In this document: one piece after another, positions 8,577 to 16,951 of the stretch
Numbering within the stretch: position 1 is the stretch's first letter
Layout: each line of letters opens with the position of its first letter
Assembly (NCBI GenBank): GCA_014359355.1
Contig: JACIZP010000137.1
Coordinates: 1-32,821 of the forward strand
DNA length: 32,821 bases
Reading direction: 5' to 3'
DNA from: Calditrichota bacterium
GTDB lineage: Bacteria; Zhuqueibacterota; Zhuqueibacteria; JANLFK01; Oleimicrobiaceae
Translations under genes and position numbers: made by a program
Notes under the pieces: model-generated
The model's database searches: none
Seen by the model: the letters and a program-made list of their open reading frames with translations, nothing else
What the model was told of the DNA's origin: nothing

Positions 8577-11306
8577 TCAGCCAAGGCTACTCAGGCACTC
8601 CTGCAACTTGCTCAGACGCGCCTCAAAGTCGCTCTTTTTCTGCCGTTCGCGCTCCACCACTTCTTGGCCCGCACGCGCCAAGAAATCACGATTGCTCAAC
8701 CTGGCGTTGAGGGTCTGCAGTTGTCCCTCCACGCGTTCGATCTCCTTGCTCAACCTCGCTCTCTCCAGCTCGAGGTCGATGACGCCTTCCAAAGGCACAA
8801 AAAGGGACATATTTGCCACCACGGCCCCTGCCGCAGCGCGCGGCCTGACGGTGTCAAAGGACAGCTCCTCTACCCGCGCCAGACGCTCAAGATAGTGCAA
8901 GCTGTGCTGCAACAGGGCCCGCTGATGTGGATTGGCGCCGTGCACGATAAGCTTGAGCTGCGCCTGGGGAGGCACGCGCATCTCTCCACGAATGTTGCGC
9001 ACGGCACTGATCACTTCCTGCACTAAGGCGACCTCCTCTTCCGCCTTGCCGTCAGATGGCGTCTCCTCAGGCCGAGGGTACGCTTGTACCATGATGCTCG
9101 GCACCCCTTGCGCGCGTCGGCATTTTGCCGGCAGGGCCTGCCAAATCTCCTCGGTGATGAACGGCATAAAAGGATGCGCCAGGCGCAGAATGCGTTCCAG
9201 GACGGCCAGAGCCACCGAAAGGGTTACCTGTCGCCGCTTCGGCTCGGCGGAGGGGTCCAGGTGCTCTTTGGCGAACTCCACGTACCAGTCGCAATATTCG
9301 CCCCAGACAAACTTGTGCAACACTCGCGTGGCATCATTGAAGCGAAACTCATCCAGTGCGCTGCGCACGGCCTCCACTGTGGCGCGTAGCCGGCTGAGGA
9401 TCCAGCGGTCCACCTGGAGCAGGTCCTCCGGCCCGAGCTCTTCAAGCAGCAGGGGCTGGTCCTCCGGGCGTACGTTCATCAGCACAAAGCGCGCAGCGTT
9501 CCACAGTTTGTTGGCGAACTTTTGCCCAAACTCCACCAGCGTATGGTCAAAACGGATGCTTCCGCCGACTGGGGTCAGGTAGACCATGGAAATGCGCAGC
9601 GCGTCAGCACCGTAGGCAGGAACTCCTTTCGCATAGGAGGGATTCTTCCTGGCAAACTCCGCGATCTCCGGGCCACTGGCGCCATCGATGAGCCAGAGCG
9701 GATCCGGGGAATTGCCCAGGGACTTGGACATTTTTCTGCCTTGGGGGTCGCGCACCACGCTGTGAAAGTAGACATCGCGGAAGGGGATGTCCCCCATGAA
9801 CTCAAGGGACGCCATGATCATCCTGGCGACCCAGAAGAAGATGATGTCGGGCGCGGTGACCAGCGTGTCGCCGGGGAAAAAGACCTGAAGATCGCGGGTG
9901 CGCTCGGGCCAGCCCAAGGTGCTGAATGGCCAGAGCCAAGAGGAAAACCACGTGTCCAGCACGTCCTCGTCCTGGCGCAGGCTGTGGCTGCCGCATTCTG
10001 GGCAGCTGCTCGGTTCGGAGCGGCTCACCACTACGTGCTGGTGCTCGCAGTACCACACCGGAATGCGATGCCCCCACCAAATTTGCCTGCTGATGCACCA
10101 GTCCCGCACATTTTCCATCCAGTGGAAGTAGGTCTCTGCGTGTTGCGCCGGGTGAAAGCGGATCTTCCCTTCGCGCACCACGCGGATTGCCGGTTCCGCC
10201 AAAGGCTTCATGCGCACGAACCACTGCGTGGACAAGGCCGGCTCCACCACGGTGTCGCACCGGTAGCAATGAGGAATCGGCGTTATTTGCTCCTCGACTC
10301 CCCGCAAAAGTCCCTGCTTTTCGAGATCGTTGAGCACGCGCGCACGGGCCTCCGTCCGGTCGAGCCCCTTGTAGGGCCCAGCCTCTTCGGTCATCTTGCC
10401 GTCTTCATCGATCACCACCACTTGCGGAAGGTGGTGGCGCAGTCCCACCTGGAAATCATCAAAATCGTGTGCCGGGGTGATTTTCACGGCGCCGCTCCCC
10501 TTTTCAGGATCGGCATGTTCGTCGGCGATGATGGGGATGCGGCGTCCCAACAGAGGCAGAATCGCGTAGCGCCCGACAAGGTGGCGGTAGCGTTCATCGG
10601 CTGGGTGTACGGCCACGGCTGTATCGCCCAGCATCGTCTCCGGGCGCGTAGTAGCCACGACGATTTCGCCATCGCCGTCGGCAAGGGGATAAGCGATGGA
10701 CCAGAGCTTGCCGGGCACCTCTTTGCCCGGTGACTCTTCGTCGGACAGGGCCGTCTTGCAGCGCGGGCACCAGTTGATCAAGGCGCGGTCGCGATAGACC
10801 AACCCTTTCTCGTAAAGCCGGACAAAGACCTCGCGCACCGCGGCGCTCAGCCCTTCATCCATGGTGAAGCGCTCACGCTCCCAGTCGCATGAAGCGCCAA
10901 GCCTCCGCAACTGTTCCAGGATAATGCCCCCGTACCTCTCCTTCCACTCCCAGACGCGGGCGAGAAACCGTTCGCGGCCCAAATCGTAGCGCGTCAGCCC
11001 TTCCTTGGCGAGCATTTCTTCAACCTTGTTCTGGGTGGCAATGCCCGCATGGTCAGTGCCCGGTAGCCACAGGCACTCGAATCCCTCCATCCTTTTCCAG
11101 CGGATGAGGATATCCTGGATGGTATTGTTGATGACGTGCCCCAGGGTGAGCATGCCGGTCACGTTCGGGGGCGGGATCATGATCACATAGGGCTTCTTGC
11201 TCGAATTCGCGTCGGCGTGGAACAGACGGTGCTGCTCCCAGAATCGGTACCACTTGGCCTCTACCTTCTTCGGGTCGTAAACCTTGTCCATAGCCTGTTG
11301 CGTCAT
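8577..11306 (-). CDS. valS: Valyl-tRNA synthetase
   Basis: Class Ia synthetase of 909 residues that charges tRNA-Val and edits mischarged threonine. The N-terminal signature is PPPNVTGMLTLGHVINNT (46-63), so the HIGH motif reads TLGH with Thr in place of the first His. The KMSKS loop is intact (GRKMSKSLGNS, near residue 530). The editing domain has ATTRPETMLGDTAVAVHP. A zinc-ribbon-like CPRC occurs near residue 180 and CPEC with CEH near 440. The C-terminal ~65 residues form the ValRS-specific coiled coil (LELERARLSKEIERVEGQLQ). The ATG at 11306 has CCGGAG five bases upstream. It is 36 bases after the cyclic-nucleotide-binding gene. Confidence 0.97.
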   Translation of the reverse strand: MTQQAMDKVYDPKKVEAKWYRFWEQHRLFHADANSSKKPYVIMIPPPNVTGMLTLGHVINNTIQDILIRWKRMEGFECLWLPGTDHAGIATQNKVEEMLAKEGLTRYDLGRERFLARVWEWKERYGGIILEQLRRLGASCDWERERFTMDEGLSAAVREVFVRLYEKGLVYRDRALINWCPRCKTALSDEESPGKEVPGKLWSIAYPLADGDGEIVVATTRPETMLGDTAVAVHPADERYRHLVGRYAILPLLGRRIPIIADEHADPEKGSGAVKITPAHDFDDFQVGLRHHLPQVVVIDEDGKMTEEAGPYKGLDRTEARARVLNDLEKQGLLRGVEEQITPIPHCYRCDTVVEPALSTQWFVRMKPLAEPAIRVVREGKIRFHPAQHAETYFHWMENVRDWCISRQIWWGHRIPVWYCEHQHVVVSRSEPSSCPECGSHSLRQDEDVLDTWFSSWLWPFSTLGWPERTRDLQVFFPGDTLVTAPDIIFFWVARMIMASLEFMGDIPFRDVYFHSVVRDPQGRKMSKSLGNSPDPLWLIDGASGPEIAEFARKNPSYAKGVPAYGADALRISMVYLTPVGGSIRFDHTLVEFGQKFANKLWNAARFVLMNVRPEDQPLLLEELGPEDLLQVDRWILSRLRATVEAVRSALDEFRFNDATRVLHKFVWGEYCDWYVEFAKEHLDPSAEPKRRQVTLSVALAVLERILRLAHPFMPFITEEIWQALPAKCRRAQGVPSIMVQAYPRPEETPSDGKAEEEVALVQEVISAVRNIRGEMRVPPQAQLKLIVHGANPHQRALLQHSLHYLERLARVEELSFDTVRPRAAAGAVVANMSLFVPLEGVIDLELERARLSKEIERVEGQLQTLNARLSNRDFLARAGQEVVERERQKKSDFEARLSKLQECLSSLG

Positions 11307-11342
11307 TCTGTCTCCGGATAGCTCGATGAACCAGTTACCGCC

Positions 11343-11876
11343 TCACTCCCGCAGCGCAAGGCTGAAGGCAGTGGTGAGCTTGAGAATATCCTTGTTCGCC
11401 TTGTCCAAGCGCGTGGCCAAAGTCGAAGCAATGTTGCGCATCAAGAGGAAACCGAGGGAGGGGTCCTCATGGCACAGGGTCATACAAGGCTTGCGGCGCA
11501 GCAAACCCAGCGTAGATTCCGTCAGCGTGCGCACCGTAGCGGTGCGGTGGTGGCTATCGTCCAGGAGCGCCATCTCGCCGAAAAAAGGCGACTGCGCCGC
11601 GGACAGCCGGTCCAGGGCCTTGTCGCGGGTGTCCACATTCCCGCGCGCCACCATGAGGGTCAGGCTCTTAGAAACTTCGACCTCGCCAGCTAAGAGAAGA
11701 TAGAGAGCATCGCCGCTCTCTCCTTCCTGAACGATCACCTCGCCAGCCGGATACTCCCTGACCTCGACGATCTCCCACAGGCGCGCCAACTGCGCCGAGC
11801 TCATTCCCTCGAATATGGGAAAGGCGGCGAGCCTTTCCGGCCCAATCGCTGCGGCCTTGCGTTTACTTCTGGACAC
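11343..11876 (-). CDS. Stand-alone cyclic-nucleotide-binding domain protein
   Basis: A 177-residue protein made almost wholly of a CAP_ED / cNMP-binding fold. FPIFEGMSSAQLARLWEIVE (19-38) and YPAGEVIVQEGESGDALYLLLAGEVEV (42-68) are the early strands. The phosphate-binding cassette is FFGEMALLDDSHHRTATV (98-115), with Glu101 and the Arg111-Thr112-Ala113 triplet placed as in nucleotide-binding members. A C-terminal helix ends KDILKLTTAFSLAL. No helix-turn-helix follows, so it is not a Crp/Fnr regulator. The GTG start at 11876 lies one base after the stop of the K+ channel gene, with GAGGAGGGG as ribosome site inside the channel's last codons, which implies translational coupling. It may be a soluble sensor subunit for the channel; that partnership is inferred. 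Confidence 0.85.
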   Translation of the reverse strand: MSRSKRKAAAIGPERLAAFPIFEGMSSAQLARLWEIVEVREYPAGEVIVQEGESGDALYLLLAGEVEVSKSLTLMVARGNVDTRDKALDRLSAAQSPFFGEMALLDDSHHRTATVRTLTESTLGLLRRKPCMTLCHEDPSLGFLLMRNIASTLATRLDKANKDILKLTTAFSLALRE

Positions 11877-11877
11877 C

Positions 11878-13017
11878 TCACCCCTCCTCTACCGGTGCGA
11901 TGGTCACCGCCACATCGCGCTCCTGAATAATGTAGGAATCCGGGGGATTGAGATTGACCTCCACCCTGGGGCGTCTCCCCAACCCTTTGCACGATTCTTC
12001 CAGCTTGCGCCGGATGAAATCGTCGATGGCTGAGTAGTCGCCGGCCAGCACTTGCTCCAAGTTCAGCCCCTGCTCTTCGCTGATAAAGCCCAGCAGCAGG
12101 GCACCCTTGCTTTCGCGCAAGTGGCGAGCAAACTCGCCGGAGGTTTTGCCGACAAAGCCACCGGGCACTGACTGGCGGACCAGTCGCATGCCCCTGCTTT
12201 CCCCGAGCAGCGCATCGAGCATCTCAGGAACGCCGGGCATGGCCACATGCGCTGCCAAGAAGAAACTGCTGTGCGCGTCGCCGATCACAATGCGATCGGC
12301 ATTGGCGCGGCGCAGGTGTGGCTCATTCTGCGCGTCCAGAATGTAGGCGAGAACCTTCACCTCCGGCGCTATCGCCTTGATGGTCAGCGTAGCAAGCACC
12401 GTCCGCTCGTCCGGGGAGCCTGGTGCGCGGCCCAGGGTATCCGGAACCAGCACGGCAGCGAAAGCGGCCTCCACGTTCGCGCGGCGCAGAATGGTCTCGT
12501 CGGCAAAGTCACCGCGCACGTACTTGATATCAATGTCCCGATGACGGAAAAGGAGGTTCTCTACCGCATCCTCCTGCAGGTCGTTGATGAGCACGACGGT
12601 GCGGCCATGGGCGATGAGGTCGTCGCGCAGGTGCCGGAGCAGCTCCTCCACGTGTCTTGACCAGCCGCAGATGAGCAGGTGGTTACGCGCCCGTATCCTT
12701 TGCAATCCTCTTGCCTCCCTCAACCTTCGTGTGACAAGTGTGGACGAAATGGCCGCCGTCAACAGGCTGATCACCGCCACCCCTGAGAACATCACCAGGA
12801 CGCCCACCAGCCTGCCCGCAGGCGTGATGGGAACGCGGTCACCATAGCCCACGGTCATCATGGTGACCACCGTCCACCACATCGCATCCTGCAGGGTGCT
12901 CAAGCCGCTGTTGCGCCCTTGCTCGGCCCACAGGGCCAGTGAGCCGCCCACTAGCGCGATGGCAACCACCAACACCACCACTCGGATGGTCACCCTTCGG
13001 CGCAGGCTATAGAGCAC
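11878..13017 (-). CDS. Two-TM potassium channel with RCK/TrkA-N domain
   Basis: Inner-membrane ion channel of 379 residues from the GTG at 13017. TM1 spans ~10-31, the pore helix ~41-54, the selectivity filter T55-V-G-Y-G-D60 is a perfect K+ filter, and TM2 is ~65-90. A Rossmann-type RCK_N domain follows (LLICGWSRHVEELLRHL, VLINDL, YVRGDFADETILRRANVEAA, VLATLTIKAIAPEVKVLAYI). A C-terminal RCK_C-like region ends near VTIAP. RCK domains gate channels by nucleotides or Ca2+. The GTG has no ribosome site near it. Instead TAGGAGGT sits just before an in-frame AUC at 13044, which would add nine residues (see findings). Its promoter is at 13078-13106, and the cyclic-nucleotide-binding gene follows after one base. 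Confidence 0.9.
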   Translation of the reverse strand: MLYSLRRRVTIRVVVLVVAIALVGGSLALWAEQGRNSGLSTLQDAMWWTVVTMMTVGYGDRVPITPAGRLVGVLVMFSGVAVISLLTAAISSTLVTRRLREARGLQRIRARNHLLICGWSRHVEELLRHLRDDLIAHGRTVVLINDLQEDAVENLLFRHRDIDIKYVRGDFADETILRRANVEAAFAAVLVPDTLGRAPGSPDERTVLATLTIKAIAPEVKVLAYILDAQNEPHLRRANADRIVIGDAHSSFFLAAHVAMPGVPEMLDALLGESRGMRLVRQSVPGGFVGKTSGEFARHLRESKGALLLGFISEEQGLNLEQVLAGDYSAIDDFIRRKLEESCKGLGRRPRVEVNLNPPDSYIIQERDVAVTIAPVEEG

Positions 13018-13077
13018 GTAGGAGAAGCGACGCTTGCCGACGATCTCTGACCTCCTACCCTTTGCAAGCCACGGTCA

Positions 13078-13106
13078 AATATAGCAAAACCGCGGCAACA
13101 ATTCAA
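13078..13106 (-). promoter_or_regulatory. Sigma-70-type promoter for the K+ channel operon
   Basis: On the minus strand, TTGAAT (13106-13101) and TATATT (13083-13078) are separated by exactly 17 bases. A TGC precedes the -10, giving an extended -10. Each hexamer differs from the E. coli consensus at two positions or fewer. Transcription would start near 13071 and leave a short leader with TAGGAGGT before the channel coding region. It is the clearest promoter in the window and marks a new transcript within the long minus-strand gene run. Confidence 0.65.
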
Positions 13107-13369
13107 CCGGATTAACGCAACAGCAGCATAGTCGCCTGGTCCCCCATTCTTGGGTCCGGGCCGGAAGCGTACGCAAGCTCTATCGGTTCTCGCTCCGAAA
13201 GCCGCGGGCACCTGTTCCCCCACAAGCCGCCCAGGATGGCTTCGCCACGGTCAACCCCGAACGGCGAACCCCGGCAACCACCACGCTCAGAAAAGGGTGG
13301 CAGTCGCACAGCGGGCATCAATAGGAGCTGAACTGCTCGCTTGGAATCGAGAACGTGGGCACGTGCGCC
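13107..13369 (-). other. Gene-poor spacer between M23 protein and channel promoter
   Basis: About 260 bases lie between the TAA of the M23 protein gene and the channel promoter. Short open frames exist on both strands (about 69 codons on minus from a TTG at 13321, 75 on plus from 13150), but none has a ribosome site or a recognisable product. I see no U-tailed hairpin that would serve as an intrinsic terminator for the M23 transcript. Short imperfect inverted repeats such as CCACC/GGTGG near 13280-13300 have no U-tract. Confidence 0.5.
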
Positions 13370-15574
13370 TTACCTGATGAAGAATCTGTGCTCGACCGTG
13401 CTGGCGTTGCCACATCTGTCCCGCACTGTTGCTGTGACGCGGTGTGCTCCTCGCGCCACCGGCTGTCTGGGCACGTAGAACGCGCACCGCCGTGGCGGGT
13501 CGTATTCGGCGATGACGCGCCGTCCATCCAGAAGGAGCTCGATGGCCTCTTCGCCGCCAATCCCGGAGAGCGCGTCGTGGAACTCCACCCTCAGGGTGGG
13601 CCGGTCGGTCGCCAACGTTGCACCGACCGCAGGCTGCAGCGAGGCTATGACCGGCGGCACTGAGTCGCGCACCACCGCAAAGGTCCCCAGGCGGTTGATG
13701 GTGCACCTCACCTGCTTACCTTGCGGCTCGCCCTGCCTTCCCACATAGGCCAGCGCGCCCTTTGGGCTCACTGAGTAAATGGCCAGCTGCTCAGGGCGTG
13801 GCTCCGGCTCTGTCAGAGAAATGGTCAGGCGAGCAGTACCCTTGAGTGGCACATCGTTCGGTTCAAAACGGTAAGCTTTTCCCACAACCGGTGCACGCCT
13901 GGTGGGCGTCAGAGGGACCTCAGCCACCCGCGCATAGAGCGGCCGATAGACCGCTCCACCCTCAAAGCGCACCTCGCTCAGGCCATCGGCGGAGCGCACC
14001 ACACCCCCTCGCTCCGGGGTGATGGGAAAAAGCTGCAAAGAGGAAATCCCCAACAATGTGTCGCCCTTGGCGTCGGCGGCAACGGCCTCGACGTGGAGAG
14101 ACTTCTTGAGCCCCACATCCAGCGGAAGCCCTGCCACGTATGTTCCCAGGCCAATGTCCCATGAACTGAGCTCCGAGTACTTTTCGCTGCCGTGCCAGGC
14201 AACCACTCGAGGCGGGTCAATGAGCCGGCGGGGGGCCCGGATGCAAAGCCGCACATAGTCGTCGTAGAAGTCGTGGTCGATGACCAGTTCTTGTCGCCCG
14301 GCGCGGCCTGCCCTGTGGCGGAGACCCAAGGACTGTGGCTCAGTCTCCATCGAGTCGACCTGCATGGCGAAAGTCACAAAGGGCAGAGAGGTATCTCCTG
14401 GCTCTGGTCCCTCAAACTGCACTTCACCCAGGTCTGCCTCCGCCACCAAGGCCTCTTTGCTCGCGGGAGCAGCCGCCAGAACCGGAACCGGACCGCCGGG
14501 TGCAGTAACAAGGAGCGAGAACGACAGTGTAGCCACGTTTCCGGCATAGTCGCTCGCCTCGATGGTCACCCGATGCGAACCCACAGCAAGACAAAGGTCG
14601 GATGGGTCCTCGCTCACCCCGGCAAGCAGAATGCCCGAGGACCGAAATCGCGAGCGATAGAAGCGGAGTGAATTGTTGGGATCGCGGAACAGGCGCTGAA
14701 AATCACCGTGGCCGCGCGCCTCGAGGCGAAACTCCCGGTCCAAAAGCATCTGCCTGTTCTGCTCGTAGCAGAAGCGCTGGTATTCGCTACGGAAAGCCTC
14801 TTTTCCATCAACGAGCAAGCGCAGCGCATAGACGGCAAAACGATTCTCGGCGCCGTCGGCCTGATCGTAGCACGACACCGCAATGCCGACCCGACCCCAC
14901 ACCTGCACGCTCTCCTCGAGCACAAATCGATGACCGTTCAACACCTTTGCGGGACGGATCAACGGGGCGAGGTCATTTTGCACCCGACTATTGACGTCCA
15001 TGGGGACAAAGGCTACGCGACGAATGACGGGGGGCCTCGTATCCTGCACCTGGAAGCCGAAGAGCAGGGGGTTCACTGGGCAGTTGTAGCGGTCGCGTAG
15101 TTCAAAATGGAGGTGCGGCGCCTTGGCTCCACTCTGACCGGTGTAGGCGATCACCTGCCCCTGCTGGACTGGGAATTCTGATGGTCGAAAATAGAGGTCC
15201 ACGCTGAACCGGCCCCTCTTCTCCTGTTCAGCATAAACCCGTTCTTCGATGCTGTCCATGAACCTCTGCAGATGGGCGTAGACCGCAGTCTCTCCCGTAT
15301 CAAGAACAAGATAGAGCACCCTGCCGTATCCGAATGGCGACACGTGCACGCGGGACACGTATCCGGGGCGCACGGCAAAGACCTTGTAGCCGACGGCCCC
15401 GCCAGTCTTGATGTCTATCCCCGCGTGGAAACGTCCGGGCCGATATTCGCAAAATGACGAAGAGAGCAGCCTGCTGGCGTCCGTGGGCCAGTGAAGTGAC
15501 TGCCCGACGACCACACTCCACACCGCCAGATTTGCCAATAGCGCGAAAAGGGTCCTCTTCATCCGCCTCACCAC
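13370..15574 (-). CDS. Large secreted M23 (LytM-type) metallopeptidase-like protein
   Basis: A 734-residue exported protein. The N-terminus has a basic stretch and a hydrophobic signal segment (TLFALLANLAVWSVVVGQ). The LytM domain comes first. It has zinc-ligand motif HAGID (His50, Asp54), YAHLQ (His101) and HLHFE (His154, His156), so the peptidase centre looks intact. Such domains cut peptidoglycan cross-links or regulate amidases. The remaining ~560 residues are beta-rich and Ig-like in feel (VTIEASDYAGNVATLSFSL, RVEFHDALSGIGG, GAHRVTATVRDRCGN), with RGGVVRSADGLSEVRF in between, and are likely adhesive or structural. The GTG at 15574 is preferred because AAGGAG lies nine bases upstream. That site overlaps the TAG of the glycosyltransferase gene (AAGGAGTAG), so the two are coupled. 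An ATG four codons in, at 15562, is the alternative. Confidence 0.88.
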   Translation of the reverse strand: MVRRMKRTLFALLANLAVWSVVVGQSLHWPTDASRLLSSSFCEYRPGRFHAGIDIKTGGAVGYKVFAVRPGYVSRVHVSPFGYGRVLYLVLDTGETAVYAHLQRFMDSIEERVYAEQEKRGRFSVDLYFRPSEFPVQQGQVIAYTGQSGAKAPHLHFELRDRYNCPVNPLLFGFQVQDTRPPVIRRVAFVPMDVNSRVQNDLAPLIRPAKVLNGHRFVLEESVQVWGRVGIAVSCYDQADGAENRFAVYALRLLVDGKEAFRSEYQRFCYEQNRQMLLDREFRLEARGHGDFQRLFRDPNNSLRFYRSRFRSSGILLAGVSEDPSDLCLAVGSHRVTIEASDYAGNVATLSFSLLVTAPGGPVPVLAAAPASKEALVAEADLGEVQFEGPEPGDTSLPFVTFAMQVDSMETEPQSLGLRHRAGRAGRQELVIDHDFYDDYVRLCIRAPRRLIDPPRVVAWHGSEKYSELSSWDIGLGTYVAGLPLDVGLKKSLHVEAVAADAKGDTLLGISSLQLFPITPERGGVVRSADGLSEVRFEGGAVYRPLYARVAEVPLTPTRRAPVVGKAYRFEPNDVPLKGTARLTISLTEPEPRPEQLAIYSVSPKGALAYVGRQGEPQGKQVRCTINRLGTFAVVRDSVPPVIASLQPAVGATLATDRPTLRVEFHDALSGIGGEEAIELLLDGRRVIAEYDPPRRCAFYVPRQPVARGAHRVTATVRDRCGNASTVEHRFFIR

Positions 15575-15580
15575 CTTGTG

Positions 15581-16951
15581 CTACTCCTTGGTTGTCCTTT
15601 CATAATGAGCTCGAGCGTCTAGAGCACGACTCTCCAAATTGCCCGAATCTTCCTCTTGCCGCCCACTCGCCTTGTTCAGAACTTCTGCAAGCTGACCCGT
15701 GAGGTACCTGCGCTCGAACCGCTGCAGCCTGAGCATGTCCACACGGTGCGTGCGAGCTGGACGCGTGAGCACTTCCATGAGCCCCTGCTCAATAGATGCC
15801 ACGCTATTGTCGGTGAGCACCGCTCCCGGGGCGTAGCCTCGCAAGAGGTCCGCCGTCTCTCCAGGAGGCACAATAGCCAGGATTGGCTTGCCGGCGCGCA
15901 GGTACTCAAAAACTTTGCCCGGCACGACATCGCGTGAGGTGGTGCCGGTGAGAAGCAACACAAGCAGGTCGGCTTCTTGAAGAAAGCGCACGGCTTTGTC
16001 GTGTTCCACGTAACCGGTGCAATCCACCAGCCTATCAAGTCCCAGGCGCGCTACCAACCCCGGCAAGTCCAGGCCAATGCTCTCGCCGACAAACGTCACG
16101 CGCAAAATGCGGCGAAACTCGGGCCGCCGGCTCACCAGGGAAGCACAAGCCTTCAGGAGGTTAGAAGGGTCAGCCAGGCGGCTTATGCTGCCGCAGTAGA
16201 CGATATTGCGTGTTGAACTCCTCCGGGGCGGTACCGGCCGGAAATCTTGCTCGTCGTAACCGTTCGGGATGATGGCGACGGGAAGACTCTCCCGACCCGA
16301 CTTGTCGCGCAGGCTTAGCGAGAGTTCGCGCGACACGCAGACGACGGCGTCGACGCACCGCAGAACAAGCCTCTCCAGGGCTCTGTTCAGAACCGCGTGC
16401 AGGCGAGTTGGCGAGAGATCAAGGTGGCCTCCGGTCCACTGGTCGCGAAAGTCCGCCACCCAACGGCAGCCAAGTCCCCAACGCAACACCAACCCTACCA
16501 GATGCGCCGACACGGGCGGCGAGGTGGTCACCACCACAGAGATCCTCCCCGTCTTGGCCGCCCTTATGGCACGGCACATGGCGAAGGGTAGCCACAACAC
16601 CTTGCCATCCGGAACGAAAACCCACTTCGACAGAGTCTCATAGGCCTTCCACAACGAACCGAGCCCTCGAGACGCATTCGTGTCGCCCTCTGCCTCATTA
16701 CCCCCGCGCACTATCGCCAGCAGGCGCTGCGGGTCCAGGGAACCCGTACGGTGGATGCGCCTCCCTTCCACTTCCCGTGCCAGCGCCTCGTCCCTGGCAA
16801 AGTAAGCGACGTCCTTCACCGTGACCACAACCGGTTCCCAGCCAAACTCGGGCAAGTACTTGACGAACTTGGCGGCCCGCTGGACCCCTCCCATGCCCAA
16901 CGGCGGGAAGTAGTAGGCAACGAAGAGGACTCTTTTGGACATGTTAGCCAT
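15581..16951 (-). CDS. Family-4-type glycosyltransferase
   Basis: A 456-residue GT-B glycosyltransferase. The N-terminal Rossmann half starts VLFVAYYFPPLGMGGVQRAAKFV, where the acceptor and Gly-rich loop is typical of GT4 polysaccharide enzymes. The C-terminal half shows NIVYCGSISRLADPSNLLKA, a VDCTGYVEHDKAVRFLQEADLLVLL segment, and the donor-binding VPGKVFEYLRAGKPILAIVPPGETADLL with the paired Glu residues of the family. Donor sugar and linkage cannot be read from sequence. The protein is cytoplasmic or membrane-associated. The ATG at 16951 overlaps the end of the C5-epimerase-like gene by eight bases, and a second ATG three codons later (16942) is possible. The M23 protein gene follows directly. 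Context suggests exopolysaccharide or lipid-linked glycan assembly. Confidence 0.88.
   Translation of the reverse strand: MANMSKRVLFVAYYFPPLGMGGVQRAAKFVKYLPEFGWEPVVVTVKDVAYFARDEALAREVEGRRIHRTGSLDPQRLLAIVRGGNEAEGDTNASRGLGSLWKAYETLSKWVFVPDGKVLWLPFAMCRAIRAAKTGRISVVVTTSPPVSAHLVGLVLRWGLGCRWVADFRDQWTGGHLDLSPTRLHAVLNRALERLVLRCVDAVVCVSRELSLSLRDKSGRESLPVAIIPNGYDEQDFRPVPPRRSSTRNIVYCGSISRLADPSNLLKACASLVSRRPEFRRILRVTFVGESIGLDLPGLVARLGLDRLVDCTGYVEHDKAVRFLQEADLLVLLLTGTTSRDVVPGKVFEYLRAGKPILAIVPPGETADLLRGYAPGAVLTDNSVASIEQGLMEVLTRPARTHRVDMLRLQRFERRYLTGQLAEVLNKASGRQEEDSGNLESRALDARAHYERTTKE

Noticed and set aside
9522-10733. 403-codon plus-strand open frame
   Set aside because: It lies wholly inside valS on the opposite strand, which has all its motifs; long antisense frames are expected at this GC content.
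13112-13321. 69-codon minus-strand frame between the M23 and channel genes
   Set aside because: TTG start without ribosome site, no family features, and it overlaps a similar-length frame on the other strand.
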